NCBI RefSeq assembly: GCF_030272615.1
Contig: NC_081413.1
Location: 19,728,285 to 19,792,284 of the forward strand
Reading direction: 5' to 3'
DNA length: 64,000 nucleotides
From: Cryptomeria japonica
Lineage: Eukaryota; Streptophyta; Pinopsida; Cupressales; Cupressaceae
A program made the position numbers and the translations under genes. The notes beneath the pieces were generated by a model. It searched no databases. It saw nothing but the letters and a program-made list of their open reading frames with translations, and had not been told where the DNA came from. This document shows positions 33,348 through 44,576 of the stretch, one piece after another (position 1 is the stretch's first letter; every line of letters begins with the position of its first letter).

Positions 33348-34511
33348 AATTCAAAAAATTTAAATGATGGAGGCATAAAAATGATTAATTCGCTCAGAGG
33401 CTCATTTTTGCCCAAAATGGAAAGTATTATATATCATTGGAAAGCCATCAAAATGAGGAATGCAGTTATAAGGGTTTTTTCAACAAATCTCAGATGTTTC
33501 AAGAGCAGTTTCCATGGGAAAGAAGGAGATATATTTGCAATAAGGGAAAAATAAGACACTTGGCAAATTCTGATGAGATCTGATCTTTTTCCCTGCTCTT
33601 CCTATTCCCAATTCTTCTCAATTGTAAGGGTTCCATAATTTTGAGAGAAAGGCTCCAGATTTTCTTGGTTTCCAGTTCTGGCATTTTCTCAGTTTTGCAA
33701 ATAACAGTGTGTTTTCTTCTAGATTTTTAGTGTTGTCTTTATTGTAAGTTTTGTTTCAGTTTGCAGGTTTACACATATGCAAGGCATGTGTGAGTTCCCA
33801 TAAAATTGTCTCCAAAATACCATTCAAATTTATACAATTTCATTTTATCAAGGGTAACTTGGATTTGTTTCTTTCAGTCTTCTCTGAGAGTGTAATGTTT
33901 GTCTTTTGGGTATTCTTCAAGGAAGGATTTAAATCCTCAAATCTAGTATTACTGATTTTGAGTGTGTATATTGGATATATATGAGTATGGTTTTGTGACA
34001 AAGCAGAGGATTGTGTTAATGTAAGGTATTAATACGTGAGAATTTAATATGGAAAATAACTTGTAATTGAGATCTCTCTTTCAGTTTTATGCATGACTCT
34101 ATGGTCTGGATAAGGCATTGGTTTTTTGTAATATCAAAGGATTGTCAGAACACCATTAATTTAAAATCCAACTAAAATATCTTTGTCTTATGTTATGTTT
34201 TGAAATGTTTCATCTATCTCATGCTCAAGCATAGCTGAGTTGTATGTGTAGATCTAGCCCATCTACAGTAACCCACTTGTTGTTGAGCCCTGGTGAGATC
34301 TATCTGCTTCTATTGATGTTGTCATAGGTGTGTAATGGGTTTAATTTTAAGCATCAAAGGTACACCCACCTAGGTTTTGCAGAGCCTAAAGAGTAGAAGG
34401 AAACATATCCTTGCCATGTTGTCCAAGCCCTGAGGTTCTTCATAGATTGAATTGGCTACTTCATAGATCAATTGCAGGTGTACTTGGGTTAATTAGTTTT
34501 GATGACCAACA

Positions 34512-35314
34512 CCTGCCACGCCTTTAGGTACTCTTCTAGCAAATAGGGCTTCAAGTTGCTCAAACTCATCATCTTCTTTTCTCATTTCCTCCAATTCCCT
34601 TTCATATAAATATTTCCAATCACTCTTTTTGGTTGATGATGCAGATGTATGAAAGGAAGATTCAGTATTTGCAGCTCCTTGAGGACCAAATTCTTCAAGC
34701 TCAAAAGCAGATAAATTTCCAACCAAAGTATCCCTGTTAATAGAGGTGTTAGCCATTGTTCTCATCTCATTAATTGTAGTAGCCTTCATCTTGTAAGCTG
34801 GTTGCAAAGCTCTCAATACTTTAGAAACAATCTCATCTTCACTTAGAGATCCACCACAACACTAAATTCCCATAACAATTTCATTAACTCTTTCCATAAA
34901 AATAGTAATCCTTTCATCTTCTTCCATATTCAGATTCTCATACCTCACCCGATAACCATCAAGTTTAGCAATTTTAACAGTGGGATCACCTTCATTTGGA
35001 GCTTCCAACTTATTTCATATAGCCTTCACAGATGATTGGTCAGTTAATCCCATAGTTTGTCGATCAGAAAGCTCACTTAAGAGTACTTCTCTAGCTCTAC
35101 AATCATTTTCAATGTCCTTATCCAATTTTTCTAGAGGAGGATTGACAGATGTTGGATTATAAGGAGTATATCCTTTCTCCGTGATCTCCCAAATCTCTTT
35201 CCCAATACATCTCAAATGAGTTTCCATCTAAATCTTTCATACCCTATAATTTGTCAAATCAAGATTAGGGGTTTCTCTTTGGAAAACAGATGCAGTTGAA
35301 CTATTAGTTGCCAT
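34512..35314 (-). pseudogene. gag: Element C gag
   Basis: The probable start is the ATG at 35314-35312, reading MATNSSTASVFQ. In one frame down to 34512 it passes stops where Trp or Gln is expected: RV-stop-KI-stop-METHLRC, AI-stop-NKLE, GI-stop-CCGG. Open pieces are 35227-35015 and 34816-34493, the last running a few codons into E. The sequence resembles copia Gag (WEITEKGY, LDKDIENDCRAREVLL). Most stops fit TGG-to-TGA or CAG-to-TAG changes. Confidence 0.85.
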
Positions 35315-35356
35315 AGGATCTTCCTCAAGTGGTTAAGCTTCTACAGAAAGGACCAA

Positions 35357-35368
35357 GCTCTTATACCA
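35357..35368 (-). other. Primer-binding site, element C
   Basis: Minus strand TGGTATAAGAGC, 11 of 12 bases matching the initiator tRNA-Met complement, two bases from the LTR. Element H has the identical variant. Confidence 0.9.
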
Positions 35369-35370
35369 AT

Positions 35371-36587
35371 TGTTAGGATAACTGGTGGACAACTAAGAGG
35401 GGGTGGGGGGTGAATTGATTGTTAACAGATTATAAAATTTTAACCACACAAAACCTTTTACCAGAATGCATAAACCAAATACCATAATAGAAGATATAGC
35501 GATTAAGCACAAACATAAATCACAGAACAATTACCAACCATCCATAACACATAACACTAGGATTTGTACGTCAAAAAGATGGTAAAGGGAAAAAACATAG
35601 TGGGAAGCCTACCCACATTCACATAATACTTATGCAACAAGTATGTTATAACAGTAAGAGGGGCATGCACATGTAGGAAGACCAACAGCCTAGAGCATAT
35701 TGCTCATCACAAAAGGAGCCTCACTGACTACAAAAAAATCTTGACTACAATACGGAAAGATGAATGAACAACAAGAATAACATCTCCTATGCCTGAGTAC
35801 AGATCTGGTTAAGCTCAATATTGGAGGTCTCAAACCTCTTTCACAAACCCAATTTGATCACCTATGATTGACCAAAACCTCTGCATATGATTACAACTTT
35901 ATTTGCACACAAATAATCCCATAACCCATACCATGCCACGATCTACAAAGAGATCTTACATCATATTTATGCCAACCCTGGACCTAAAAAATTAAGTCGG
36001 CCACTAAAAGATAATATAATAAATCCATTACATAATCCTGCAAACCAATGATAAACCAAGTCGGCCTAAGACCGAAACAACATAAATCAAACAATAAATC
36101 GAACCGGTAACACATCAACCAACACATTACATAAACCGGTCCATAACCTAGGAGAATAACACCAGACCCAAAATAGGTTACCATAAGACAAATGAAACAC
36201 CACAAAAAACTTGGAACACAAACAAGATAACCATCGGCATCCTAATAACCTTCTAGAAGCCACACCACCACTTATTGGATTCATCAAAAGATCTTCATCA
36301 AAGCACTGCTAGTAAAACCCTTATCGGTAACCAAAAGGATTACTAGAACAAATGATAGAATCTGGATCATCGAATCCCAAACCACCTGAATGTGATACGC
36401 ATTAGGAATACATGAATAACCAATCCAAACCAATTCCAACAACTATACCAAATCACAGACAAATCTCCAGATCAACATCAAACACCAACCACTTCTATCG
36501 GAAGTTGATAGACAACAAAACAACTAGTGTTGACATCAATGACAAACATCAATGCAACAAATAATCAATTCCTCCAAATTTCCAACA
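35371..36587 (-). repeat. Element C 5' LTR
   Basis: 1217 bp, TG...CA, intact. It carries a G-rich run near the inner end (about 35399-35410) and the GTGGGAAGCCTACCCACA block. It is the reference for the split 3' LTR. A weak TATA-like CATAAATA (minus) lies at about 35964-35971. Confidence 0.92.
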
Positions 36588-37048
36588 GGCCCAACCTCCC
36601 ATACTTGTAGTCATGTTTGTCTGATCTTGGAGGATGTTAATTACACCTACCCAGTGAGTTCATTTAGAATTTTTTTATCTAGGGATTTAAAAGTACATTG
36701 AAACAACTATATAAATTCCCTAATGCATATGCAATACCAGCTCAATAAGTGAAGACTTGTTTGCCATTAATCCATTTAAATTTATCTATATGATGTTGTC
36801 GAGGTGGCCGATTGTATGAAGCAGAGGCATTTCTAAGATCTCAGCTACCCAGATTACTAAAGAGGATTTTCACTAGCTTGGACCCAGTTGCTATCTCATC
36901 CAAGGCCTCTTGGGCTTGATAGGCATCTCCTCCAAGGCCTCTCGAGATCAATAGGTGTCTTATCCAAGACCTCTTAGGCTCGATAGGAATCTAGTCCAAG
37001 GTCTCTCATGATCGACAGGCATCTCGTCCAAGAATCAAAACCCTAATT
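36588..37048. other. Spacer between elements C and F
   Basis: Sequence of unknown origin between the C 5' LTR and F. It continues across F at 52005, since the TSD TAATT joins the two sides. Apart from the minisatellite at its right end I see no gene. Confidence 0.6.
36893..37031. repeat. Minisatellite, unit about 32-34 bp, four copies
   Basis: Each unit runs TCCAAGGCCTCT..., then a GGCTTGATAGG or GATCAATAGG word, then a CATCTC-like end. Units start at about 36898, 36931, 36963 and 36995, with a partial fifth at 37027. Copies differ by several substitutions. Confidence 0.8.
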
Positions 37049-38558
37049 TGTAAAGCTCTGATGCTAATAGTAAACAAGATGACAGGGGGGTGAATCATAC
37101 AAACTTAATATTCAATATATTCAACAGATTCCACCTTGGTAGCTTATACTTCAGAATACATAACCAAAACTGTAAAAAATTCAAACTCATGAACAGATAA
37201 CATCACAACACATATAACACTAGATTTAATGTGGAAAACCAAATAGGGAAAAACCACAATGGGATTTCGGACCCACTAAGAAATATATCCTTCTAGAGTA
37301 TGCTCAGTTAAAAGCAAATAATGTTAAAGATTACAAACACATTGCTAGATGTGACCCAGTTAAGGGATTTCCCTCAGACTTGTTAGAGTCTTGCACTTTG
37401 TTAGAAGTGACCTTGTCAAAGGATTTCAAACACTCATTTAGAATGTTACCTTGCTAGAGGGTTTACAAATAAGATTGTTAGGTCCACTCAGTTAAGAGAT
37501 TTCCTGTCACTTACAAAATAAACAATAGTAATAAAATATATTTGCAACTTCACATCAGAAATGCTAAAGCAGATTCTTATTTTCTCAAAACAATCTTGTC
37601 ATAAGACTTATCTAATCCCTTGATGGACTTGCTGGGCTTCTCAATCTGTTCTTCAATCAATCTTCAAGCTTCTGAGCTTGGTAAACATTCTTGTAGCATC
37701 AATGTGCATACATTTTCCCGCATGTAGTGTTTATCAACAATTCCTTATTTATAAAAAATTTCTGACTGTTAATCTCCTTGATCACATTTCCCATGATCAA
37801 TCTTAGCCATCAGATCATCAAACTTGACTAGGTTCAATGTATCCTTCAATCTGAAAATGTTTTACCTTGCCTTGGAACTTGCAATCCTTCCTAGGAACTT
37901 GTGCTAGGTTATTACGGTTCAATCTATGTTGTAGATCTTCCTCCTGTATTTTCATTTCCATAGATTATTAACAAACTTCTTGCACAACAAACCAATCATT
38001 TATTCATCTCCAGCTCATCAGCATCCTTCATTAAATAATGTTTTTTATCCATCCAATGTGATCTATTATAACTCGGTTGTTACTCGGTTAATATTGAACT
38101 TCCCTCGGTAGACATTCTGCCTTCGTTAACCGATATCGATAACCTTTGGGTTTATCGACTACGTACCTTAGGGTTTACCGACTAGGTTCCTTGCTCGGTG
38201 ACATAATACAGTATTAAACTTATAATCAACAACATGTGTAGGATATCAAAACAATCAAAACAACATGATCTCATCATTGTCTAACTCGGTAATAGTTGCC
38301 CATTGAATAACTTATATCTCCCCTTTATTATCACATTCTTTCTGTGTCACTTACCGACCTCCTAATACTCATCAACACATACTTCTCAAGATATGGCAAC
38401 ATCATACTGAATCAGAAAATCAATTTCTTGATAGCAATGAAAAAATAATATTATTAAGATAGTAATCATCCTTCTTTAGTTATATCAACAATCTCCAACA
38501 ACCTTCTCAATATCCTTATTGAAATGCCAACAATCTCCTTTCTATTGTAATGCCAACA
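37049..38558 (-). repeat. Element F 3' LTR
   Basis: 1510 bp, starts TGTAAAGCTCTGATGC on the plus strand and ends ..TGCCAACA. It matches 50509-51999 along its whole length with scattered differences. Confidence 0.93.
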
Positions 38559-38967
38559 ATATCCCCCTTTGGCATTGATGGCAAAACCAACAATTAAATT
38601 GTAATACCAACTTGATTTGTTCCAACTGATTTAGATTCAAATTGTTGTTTAGTCTTCTCCTGAAGTCTTCTCCCCCTGGCATTGGTTTTCTGTTATCTTC
38701 TCCATTTAGTCTAACTTCTCCATTTAGTCTTCTCCCCCTTTGACAACAATGCCAAAAAGAAAAAGAGCTAATTCATGGTTTCTTCCCTTGTGAAGTGATT
38801 TGCCTTGTTGTGTTACACATGTATTATCTCAGTCTCGGTCAGAGAAACTTGTCTCCAATTACTATTTCCTACACACCTTTAGAAAACCTCCTAAAGTGCG
38901 TAAATCAACATCAATCCACAAATAATATTTGACAGAGTCATCGAATTGATGCTTTCACTGAACTGTG
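38559..38967 (-). other. Element F 3' untranslated region and polypurine tract
   Basis: Minus strand AAAGGGGGA at 38562-38570, followed by TAT instead of GA, is a slightly decayed PPT. A second AAAGGGGGAGAAG tract after GCATTGTTGTC lies at about 38730-38752. Non-coding. Confidence 0.82.
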
Positions 38968-39660
38968 TCAGTGAGTAGAAGATAGGGGTAGGACCCCTAA
39001 CTTGCTTCTGAGATACTCAAAAGTGTCCCTTGGCAATGGCTTTGTGAAGATGTCTACTATTTGCTCCTTTGAACTGATGTATTCCAACACTACTTTCTTC
39101 TCTTGAACTTCTTCTCTGAGATAATGATACTTTATAGAGATATGTTTTGTCTTAGAGTGCATTGCTAGATTCTTTGAAATGTTAATGGCACTAGTATTAT
39201 CATAGAATATAGTTACTGGCTCGGTAATTTTCTCATTTATACCTACCAATAGTTGCTTGATCTATGCTATATTTGTACAATTCAATGTTGTAGTGACATA
39301 TTCAGCTTCAACTATTGATTGTGAAATGCATCCTTGTTTCTTTCTAAGCCAACTTACTAGTCTATCTCCCAAGAAGAAAGCTCCACCACTCGTGCTTTTC
39401 CTATCATCAATGTTTCCTACCCAATCAGCATCAATATAAACTTTTAAATCAAAATCATTCCTCTTTTCATATACTAAGCCATAGTCTTCAGTGCCTCTCA
39501 GGTATCTGAAAATTCTCATGATTGTTGTCATATGGGTTTCTTTGGGATCTGCAAAAAATCATGCAACTATTCCTACTGCATATGCTATATCTGGCCTACT
39601 GTGAACAACATATTACAGCTTTCCAATCATAGATCGGTAAAGTGTCTGATCAACAGATGC
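38968..39660 (-). pseudogene. pol: Element F RNase H domain
   Basis: Two open pieces, 39531-39262 (YIDADWVGN, STSGGAFFLG, IVEAEYVT) and 39249-38968 (NTSAINISKN, KPLPRDTFEYLR), are separated by a TAG where relatives have Trp (NIAWIKQ). The CDN word reads YDN. Upstream toward 39660 lie further stops (GKL-stop-YVV, KL-stop-KNDE). It ends at the family's natural stop. Confidence 0.9.
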
Positions 39661-40455
39661 AGATTCATCATTCTTTCATAGTTTATAGTTAGTAGTCATA
39701 GGAGTACTTACATGTTTAGAATCCTCCATTCCAAATTTCTTCAAGATTTCCTTTATGTACTTGGATTGAGTAATGAAAATATCATCTTTCATTTGCAGTA
39801 TTTGTAAACCTATAAAATACTTTATCTCACCGATTAATGACATCTCAAATTCTTTGCACATTTCATTTCCAAAGTTCTTGCATAGAGAATGATTTCCACA
39901 AAAAATAATATCATCAACAAATATGACTGAGATCAGTTTTCCATTGTCCTCATCATTCTTCATGTACATATTGTTGTTTTCACTTGTCCTTATAAATCCA
40001 ATCTTGATCAAGTAAGAGTGCATTCTCTCATACCATGCTCTAGGTGCTTGTTTCAGACCATATAAAGCTTTGTTTAATTTACATACCTGATCTTTACTCT
40101 TGTCTTCAAATAATCCTTCAAGCTATTCAATATAAACTTCTTCTTCTAGTATACCATTCAAAAATGTAGATTTAACATCCATTTGATATACCTTGAAATT
40201 TTTGAAAGCAGCATATGCCAACAATGTTCTTACTCCCTCAAGTCTAGCCACAGGTGCAAAAGTCTCACCATAATCTATTCCTTCTTCTTGAGCATAACCT
40301 TTGCAAACTAGTCTTGCTTTGTTCCAAATGACCTCACCTTTTTCATTTATCTTGTTTTTGAAAATCCACTTTGTACCGATTACATTTTTGTCCTTCGGTC
40401 TTGGGACCAATGTCCAAGCTTCATTCTTTTTTATTTGATCGATCTCTTTTGTCAT
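39661..40455 (-). pseudogene. pol: Element F reverse transcriptase
   Basis: Open pieces 40455-40123 ([28 protein letters not shown]) and 40023-39676 ([46 protein letters not shown]). Catalytic Asp residues are present. A stop after YIE near 40122 splits them. At the FIGLQILQ codon where A and D have a stop, F reads Gln. Confidence 0.9.
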
Positions 40456-41531
40456 AGCATTTACCTAGTCTTCATTGTTAAATGCCTCTTTTACTATTCT
40501 CGGTTCAAATTCAGATATCAGACATGTGTTCTGTCTTAGTTTGTTCCTTGTCATCACTAGATCATCCTTATCTCCTATAATCTAACTTGATGCATGATTT
40601 CTTCTGACATATTTGGCTAATATAGGCTCAGTAGGCTCTGTATGATCTTCTTCATCACTCGGTAACTGGATATTATCTTCATTTTCTTCAGCAACTTTCT
40701 CGGTAGGACTTCTCAGTTGAACATAAACAAATTCTTCATAATTTTCTAGTTCTTTGGAATTTCCTTCATCATTTCTTTCTGCAAATTAATCAATTTTCAC
40801 ATTTGCACTTTCTACTAATTGTTAGATGATTTGATCAGACATTTAAATGCTTTACTTCTAGATGAATAACCAAGAAATGTTCTTTCCTCTCTTTTCTGAT
40901 CAAACTTTCCATTCCTGTCATCTTTGTGAACATAACATCTACTTCCAAAGATTTTAAAATAAATTACATTAGGTTTCTTGTCATACTATATTTCATATGG
41001 TGTCTTCATAGTTCCTTTCTTCAGTTGTACTCAGTTCAGGGTGTAAACAACAGTGTTGATTTCTTCTCTCCAAAATGTTTGAGGTACCCTCTTTTCTATC
41101 ATCAAGGTTCTGGCACAATCTACAATTGATTTGTTTCTTATCTCTTCTATACCATTTTGTTGAGGTGTTCTCGGTGTAGACACTTGCCTTTTTATACCAT
41201 GATCATTGCAGAATAAGTTAAATTCATCATAAGTGAATTCTCCTCCACTATCAGATCTAAGACATTTCAGTTGTCTTCATGTTTCATTTTCAACTCTTGC
41301 CTTGTACCATTTAAACATTTCAAAAGCTTCTGATTTTTCTTTTAAAAACATTACTAACATCATCCTTGAGTAATCATCCACAAATAATATGAAGTATTTG
41401 TCACCATAATAAATTTGAACTTTCATGGGACCACAAAGATCAATGTGTACTAGATCGAAAATTCCTTTAGAAGTGTAGGACTTACTTGTAAAGCTTGATC
41501 TAGTCATCTTACCCATTTGGGATCGGCACAT
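40456..41531 (-). pseudogene. pol: Element F integrase and linker
   Basis: Open piece 41531-41277 has CRSQMGKMTR and LVHIDLCGPM with the first catalytic Asp, then a TGA (Gly in relatives) after VENET. The rest of the core is readable with breaks: SDSGGEF at about 41245-41265, a degraded QQNG region with the ERR word reading EEIRNK, then the FGSRCYVHKDD and NHASS-IIGDKDD linker regions. Decayed throughout. Confidence 0.86.
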
Positions 41532-42089
41532 AACATTCTTAGGTTTTTCCAGGCTCAGTAGACCTCTTACTCAATGCTTCTTACTTATTTTGATCAGATT
41601 ATCAAAATTTATATGACAAAACCTTTTATGCCATAACCAGGTATCTTCTATTTTTGCATATAGACATTTGTTTCAAGTTGAGTCAAGATGAAATGTATTA
41701 CCTTTTGTTTGTGTCCTGGTAGCAGCCAACTTTCCATGTTTGTCATGAACTTTAACACATCCCTTCTAAAATTCTATTCGGTATCCTATATTGTTTAGCT
41801 GTGCTACACTCAACAAATTGTATTTCAAACCTTCAACCCAGTATACATCATCACATTTAGCACTATCAAGAAGTGTTATAGATCCTTTACCTTTCACCGA
41901 ACATAGTGCATCATTACCAAATCTTACATATCCTCCATCATAGTCTTCTAATTTAACAAACTTGTGTTTATCACCTGTCATGTGATGTGAGCATCCACTA
42001 TCTATGATCCAAGAATCATTATTATTTATGTGAGATATTAGGGCTTTTTCTTCATAACTTTCTTCATCTAATCCATCTTTAATAGCCAC
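41532..42089 (-). pseudogene. pol: Element F protease and GAG-pre-integrase region
   Basis: Reads VAIKDGLDEESYEEKALISHIN, WIIDSGCSHHMTGDKHKF, YVRFGNDALC and YWVEGLKYNLLSVAQLNN from 42089 down to 41766, with an intact DSG triad, then the HKRFCHINFD region with breaks to 41532. The first 15 residues of the longer open frame reaching 42134 belong to G's LTR. gag resumes at 49411 beyond G. Confidence 0.9.
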
Positions 42090-42094
42090 ATGAA

Positions 42095-43603
42095 TGTTGG
42101 CATTATGTGAACCAGTATGAGGACATAATGACATTGTATGTTGTCATTGATGTCAATATGTTGAAGAAGTGAGAACCGACATATGAGAGAACCGATAGAA
42201 CACTATGAACCAGCATTTGTGCCAAAGTGAAGTAATGTGTTTGTTCATGATGAACTAGCATATAGTTATGTTAATCGGCTCATGGAAGTATTGTATGACT
42301 ACCGGTTGGTAGTCTCAACTTCAAGGTTTCCAGTTTAAGTACTTCAAGCTTGTGTGGCTCAACTGGTGACTTTGTGTGATGAGTTAGCATTGTAACAAAG
42401 AATAGAGCATGTTGCCACATGAGCCTTGTGTGCATGAAGGAGATTGTTCCTATCTACCTTGGGAATTTGAGAAGTCTGTAAAATGGTGATAACGTGTGAT
42501 GGGTTATCAGCCACCATAAAATCGGTGGAAATGGACGATGAAGAATGTCTTGAGATTGGATCAAGAACTGCTACATTTAATGCAGTGTGCTCAACGGTCA
42601 GGATTGAACCATTTGAATTCCTTAACCTAACAGGTTTAGGGTTTATGCTACCAACCTATCTATTTTCCTATAAGGTCGATGTTGTGTCTCTTTCTGAGGT
42701 TGTTGGAAAAAGTTGTGTGTGTCTATCCAAGAGAAGGGATATGTAATTCTTGCCAGACCCAAAGGAGAGAAGTGATACCTGTAGAGTGTAAGTGCAGAAA
42801 GTGAAGAGGAGCTTGAGCGGATCTACATTGGCATTGAGTGTTGTTACTAGATCATTGTAATACCTATTGATCTCTAACCACCTCAACAGTTGGAAAATCC
42901 CTTAACCGGGTAGCCTTAACCGACTTGCTGTAAATCTTTTAACAAGGTAATTCAAAGCTATTGAGTTTGAAATCCTTTAGCTATTGAGTTCTTGAAATCC
43001 TCTAACAAGGTAACCTTTAACAGGGTTTAACCCTTAACTGGGTATTCTAGCCATCCCTTAACCGGATGATCCCTAACAGGATCGATTCCTAGTAGAACCT
43101 ATTGTAATATCTCTAACCAGACAAGGCTTCTAATAGAGAGGACTTCTAAAGAGTTCAAAAATAGCTTGTGGGTACTCATCCCCACCTTGGTTTTTCCAAG
43201 TTGGGTTTCCACGTGAAAAATATGTGTGTCATGTGTGATGCTTTTATCTTGTGATGCTTTCCTATTGTCTGTCAAGCATATGATGGTTTTATGTTTTATG
43301 CCTATCAATAAAACATGTTGAACTAGCTGTTATTATGATATGATGATAGATTACTTGTTTATGCATAAGGGTGAAATGGTAGTGTAGTTGAGTTAAGTGA
43401 AAAGCTAAGTGAGTAACCATTTAATGCTTGTCTCAGTCATTCTTAGCTTTACCGGTTGCACTTTGTTTCAAACCGGTGTCATTGTTTGCCAGTCATTTGA
43501 AGTGTCTGTTGTCAAACTAGTTTAGGACTGTATTTTTGTCTGTACAAATTCACCCCCCCTCTCAGTTTTGGGTTAGTACTATCCATTCATCATTGAGTTA
43601 TCA
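42095..43603 (+). repeat. Element G 5' LTR
   Basis: 1509 bp, TG...CA. Many ACCGG/CCGGT words occur in the promoter half. A TTTAGGGTTT word (telomere-like) lies at about 42635-42644. A CCTATAAGG TATA candidate lies at about 42668. Short AATCC-TTAAC-GGT repeats lie at about 42895-43090, followed by GGTTTTTCCAAGTTGGGTTT. Confidence 0.93.
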
Positions 43604-43605
43604 AT

Positions 43606-43617
43606 TGGTATTAGAGC
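43606..43617 (+). other. Primer-binding site, element G
   Basis: TGGTATTAGAGC, 11 of 12 bases of the initiator tRNA-Met complement, two bases after the LTR. Confidence 0.92.
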
Positions 43618-43674
43618 ATCCTCCAGGTCCTCTGTGCTATAAGCTTAACTGCTTGAGGTAAATATCCCTATCTA

Positions 43675-44576
43675 ATGATGAAGAGGGAATGTCCAAAGTT
43701 TAACAAAGAAAATTTCAGTATATGGAAAGATAGAATGAAGATATACATCAGAAGCATGGGTGCTCAATACTGGAGCTATGTTGAGACTACCTATGTTACT
43801 CCTACTGGTACCCTTACTGATGACCAAAAGAGAGAGATGCGGGAGAATGGGCAAGTCATGGAAGCCCTAATTAGTAGTTTATCTTACATTGAGTTTATTG
43901 ATGTTCAGGATAAGGTAAATCCCAAAGAGGTATGGGATACTCTTGAAAATATCTATGGCGGTGATGAGCATGTAAATCAAGCTAAGGAAGAAAGCCTTAA
44001 AGAGAAGTTTGAAGATATGCGGATGGTTGAAGGTGAGACCATTCAACAGTATGGAATAAGAATCAAAATAGTTGTTGGAGATATCAAGAGTGCAGGTGGT
44101 AAATAGAAGATTCCACTGTGGTAAGAAAAGTCCTAAGATCCCTATTGCCAGTCTATGCAATAAGGGTTGCTACTATTCAAGAGCTAAGATAAATCGACAA
44201 GGCTAAGGTATCCATAGACTCCATCATTGCGAAGTTGATAGCCTATGAGCTAAAAAGTTTCGATGGCAGTGTTCAAAAGACTGAATCAGCTTTTAAAGCT
44301 TCTACAGTACCATCTAGAAAAGGAAAAGAAGCTAGCACTAGTGGTGAACCAAGATAGGGTAGAGAAATGGATGATGAGGAGATTCTGATGGCATTTGAAG
44401 CTCTCCTTTCAAGGAAACTTCCTAAAGGAACTGGCAAATACAAAGGTAAGCTACCTTTGAAATGCTTTTCTTGTAACCAGATAGGACATATTGCTGTAAA
44501 CTATCCTAATGGTGACCACAAGGAAAAATGAGAAAGGTTCTAGAAATTCAAAGGAGGAAATTGGAGAAACTATTTT
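43675..44576 (+). pseudogene. gag: Element G gag
   Basis: Starts MMKRECPKFNKENFSIWKDR; the second Met is equally possible. Open to 44106, including YGGDEHVNQAKEE, ending in TAG just after AGGK. Later codons read VLRSLLPVYAIRVATIQEL and ALLSRKLPKGTGKYKGK with further stops. The zinc knuckle at about 44463-44504 reads CFSCNQIGHIAVNY, with its last Cys changed to Tyr. Stops near 44530 and 44541 precede protease. Confidence 0.9.

Larger units (their letters stand above)
30218..34511 (+). mobile_element. E: about 4.3-kb solo LTR (unclassified) inserted in element C gag
   Basis: It interrupts C's gag between the Arg-Arg-Val-Pro-Lys region (34512 onward) and the zinc knuckle (30217 and below). The ends TGTTGG...CCAACA form a 6-bp inverted repeat with TG...CA. 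The flanks CCTAT (30213-30217) and CCTGC (34512-34516) match at 3 of 5. I see no PBS, PPT or pol domain inside, so a solo LTR left by LTR-LTR recombination fits best. Plus orientation is inferred from promoter-like motifs at 32663-32705. Diverged blocks with AGGYGTAATGCC and CTCCC words recur at about 31702, 31786 and 32539. The 67-codon frame at 31479-31682 resembles nothing I know. LTRs this long occur in Tat/Ogre-type gypsy elements, but that assignment is a guess. Confidence 0.72.
2305..36587 (-). mobile_element. Element C: Ty1/copia LTR retrotransposon, host of a nested insertion stack
   Basis: C runs on the minus strand. Its 5' LTR is 35371-36587 and its 3' LTR is 2305-2602 plus 17826-18742; their lengths of 1217 and about 1215 bp agree once the insertion is removed. 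The PBS is at 35357-35368 and the PPT at 18744-18754. Domain order gag - protease - integrase - RT - RNase H identifies copia. Flanks AACCC (2300-2304) and GGCCC (36588-36592) match at 3 of 5 positions and may be a mutated TSD. The left terminus reads TA where TG is expected. B, D and E are inserted into it, so C is the oldest element of this stack. Its gag differs clearly from the A/B/D/F family. Confidence 0.88.

Noticed and set aside
30218-34511. E as a DNA transposon or Helitron
   Set aside because: The inverted termini are only 6 bp and are TG...CA, the flanks suggest a 5-bp duplication, and there is no CTRR end or Helitron hairpin and no transposase frame.
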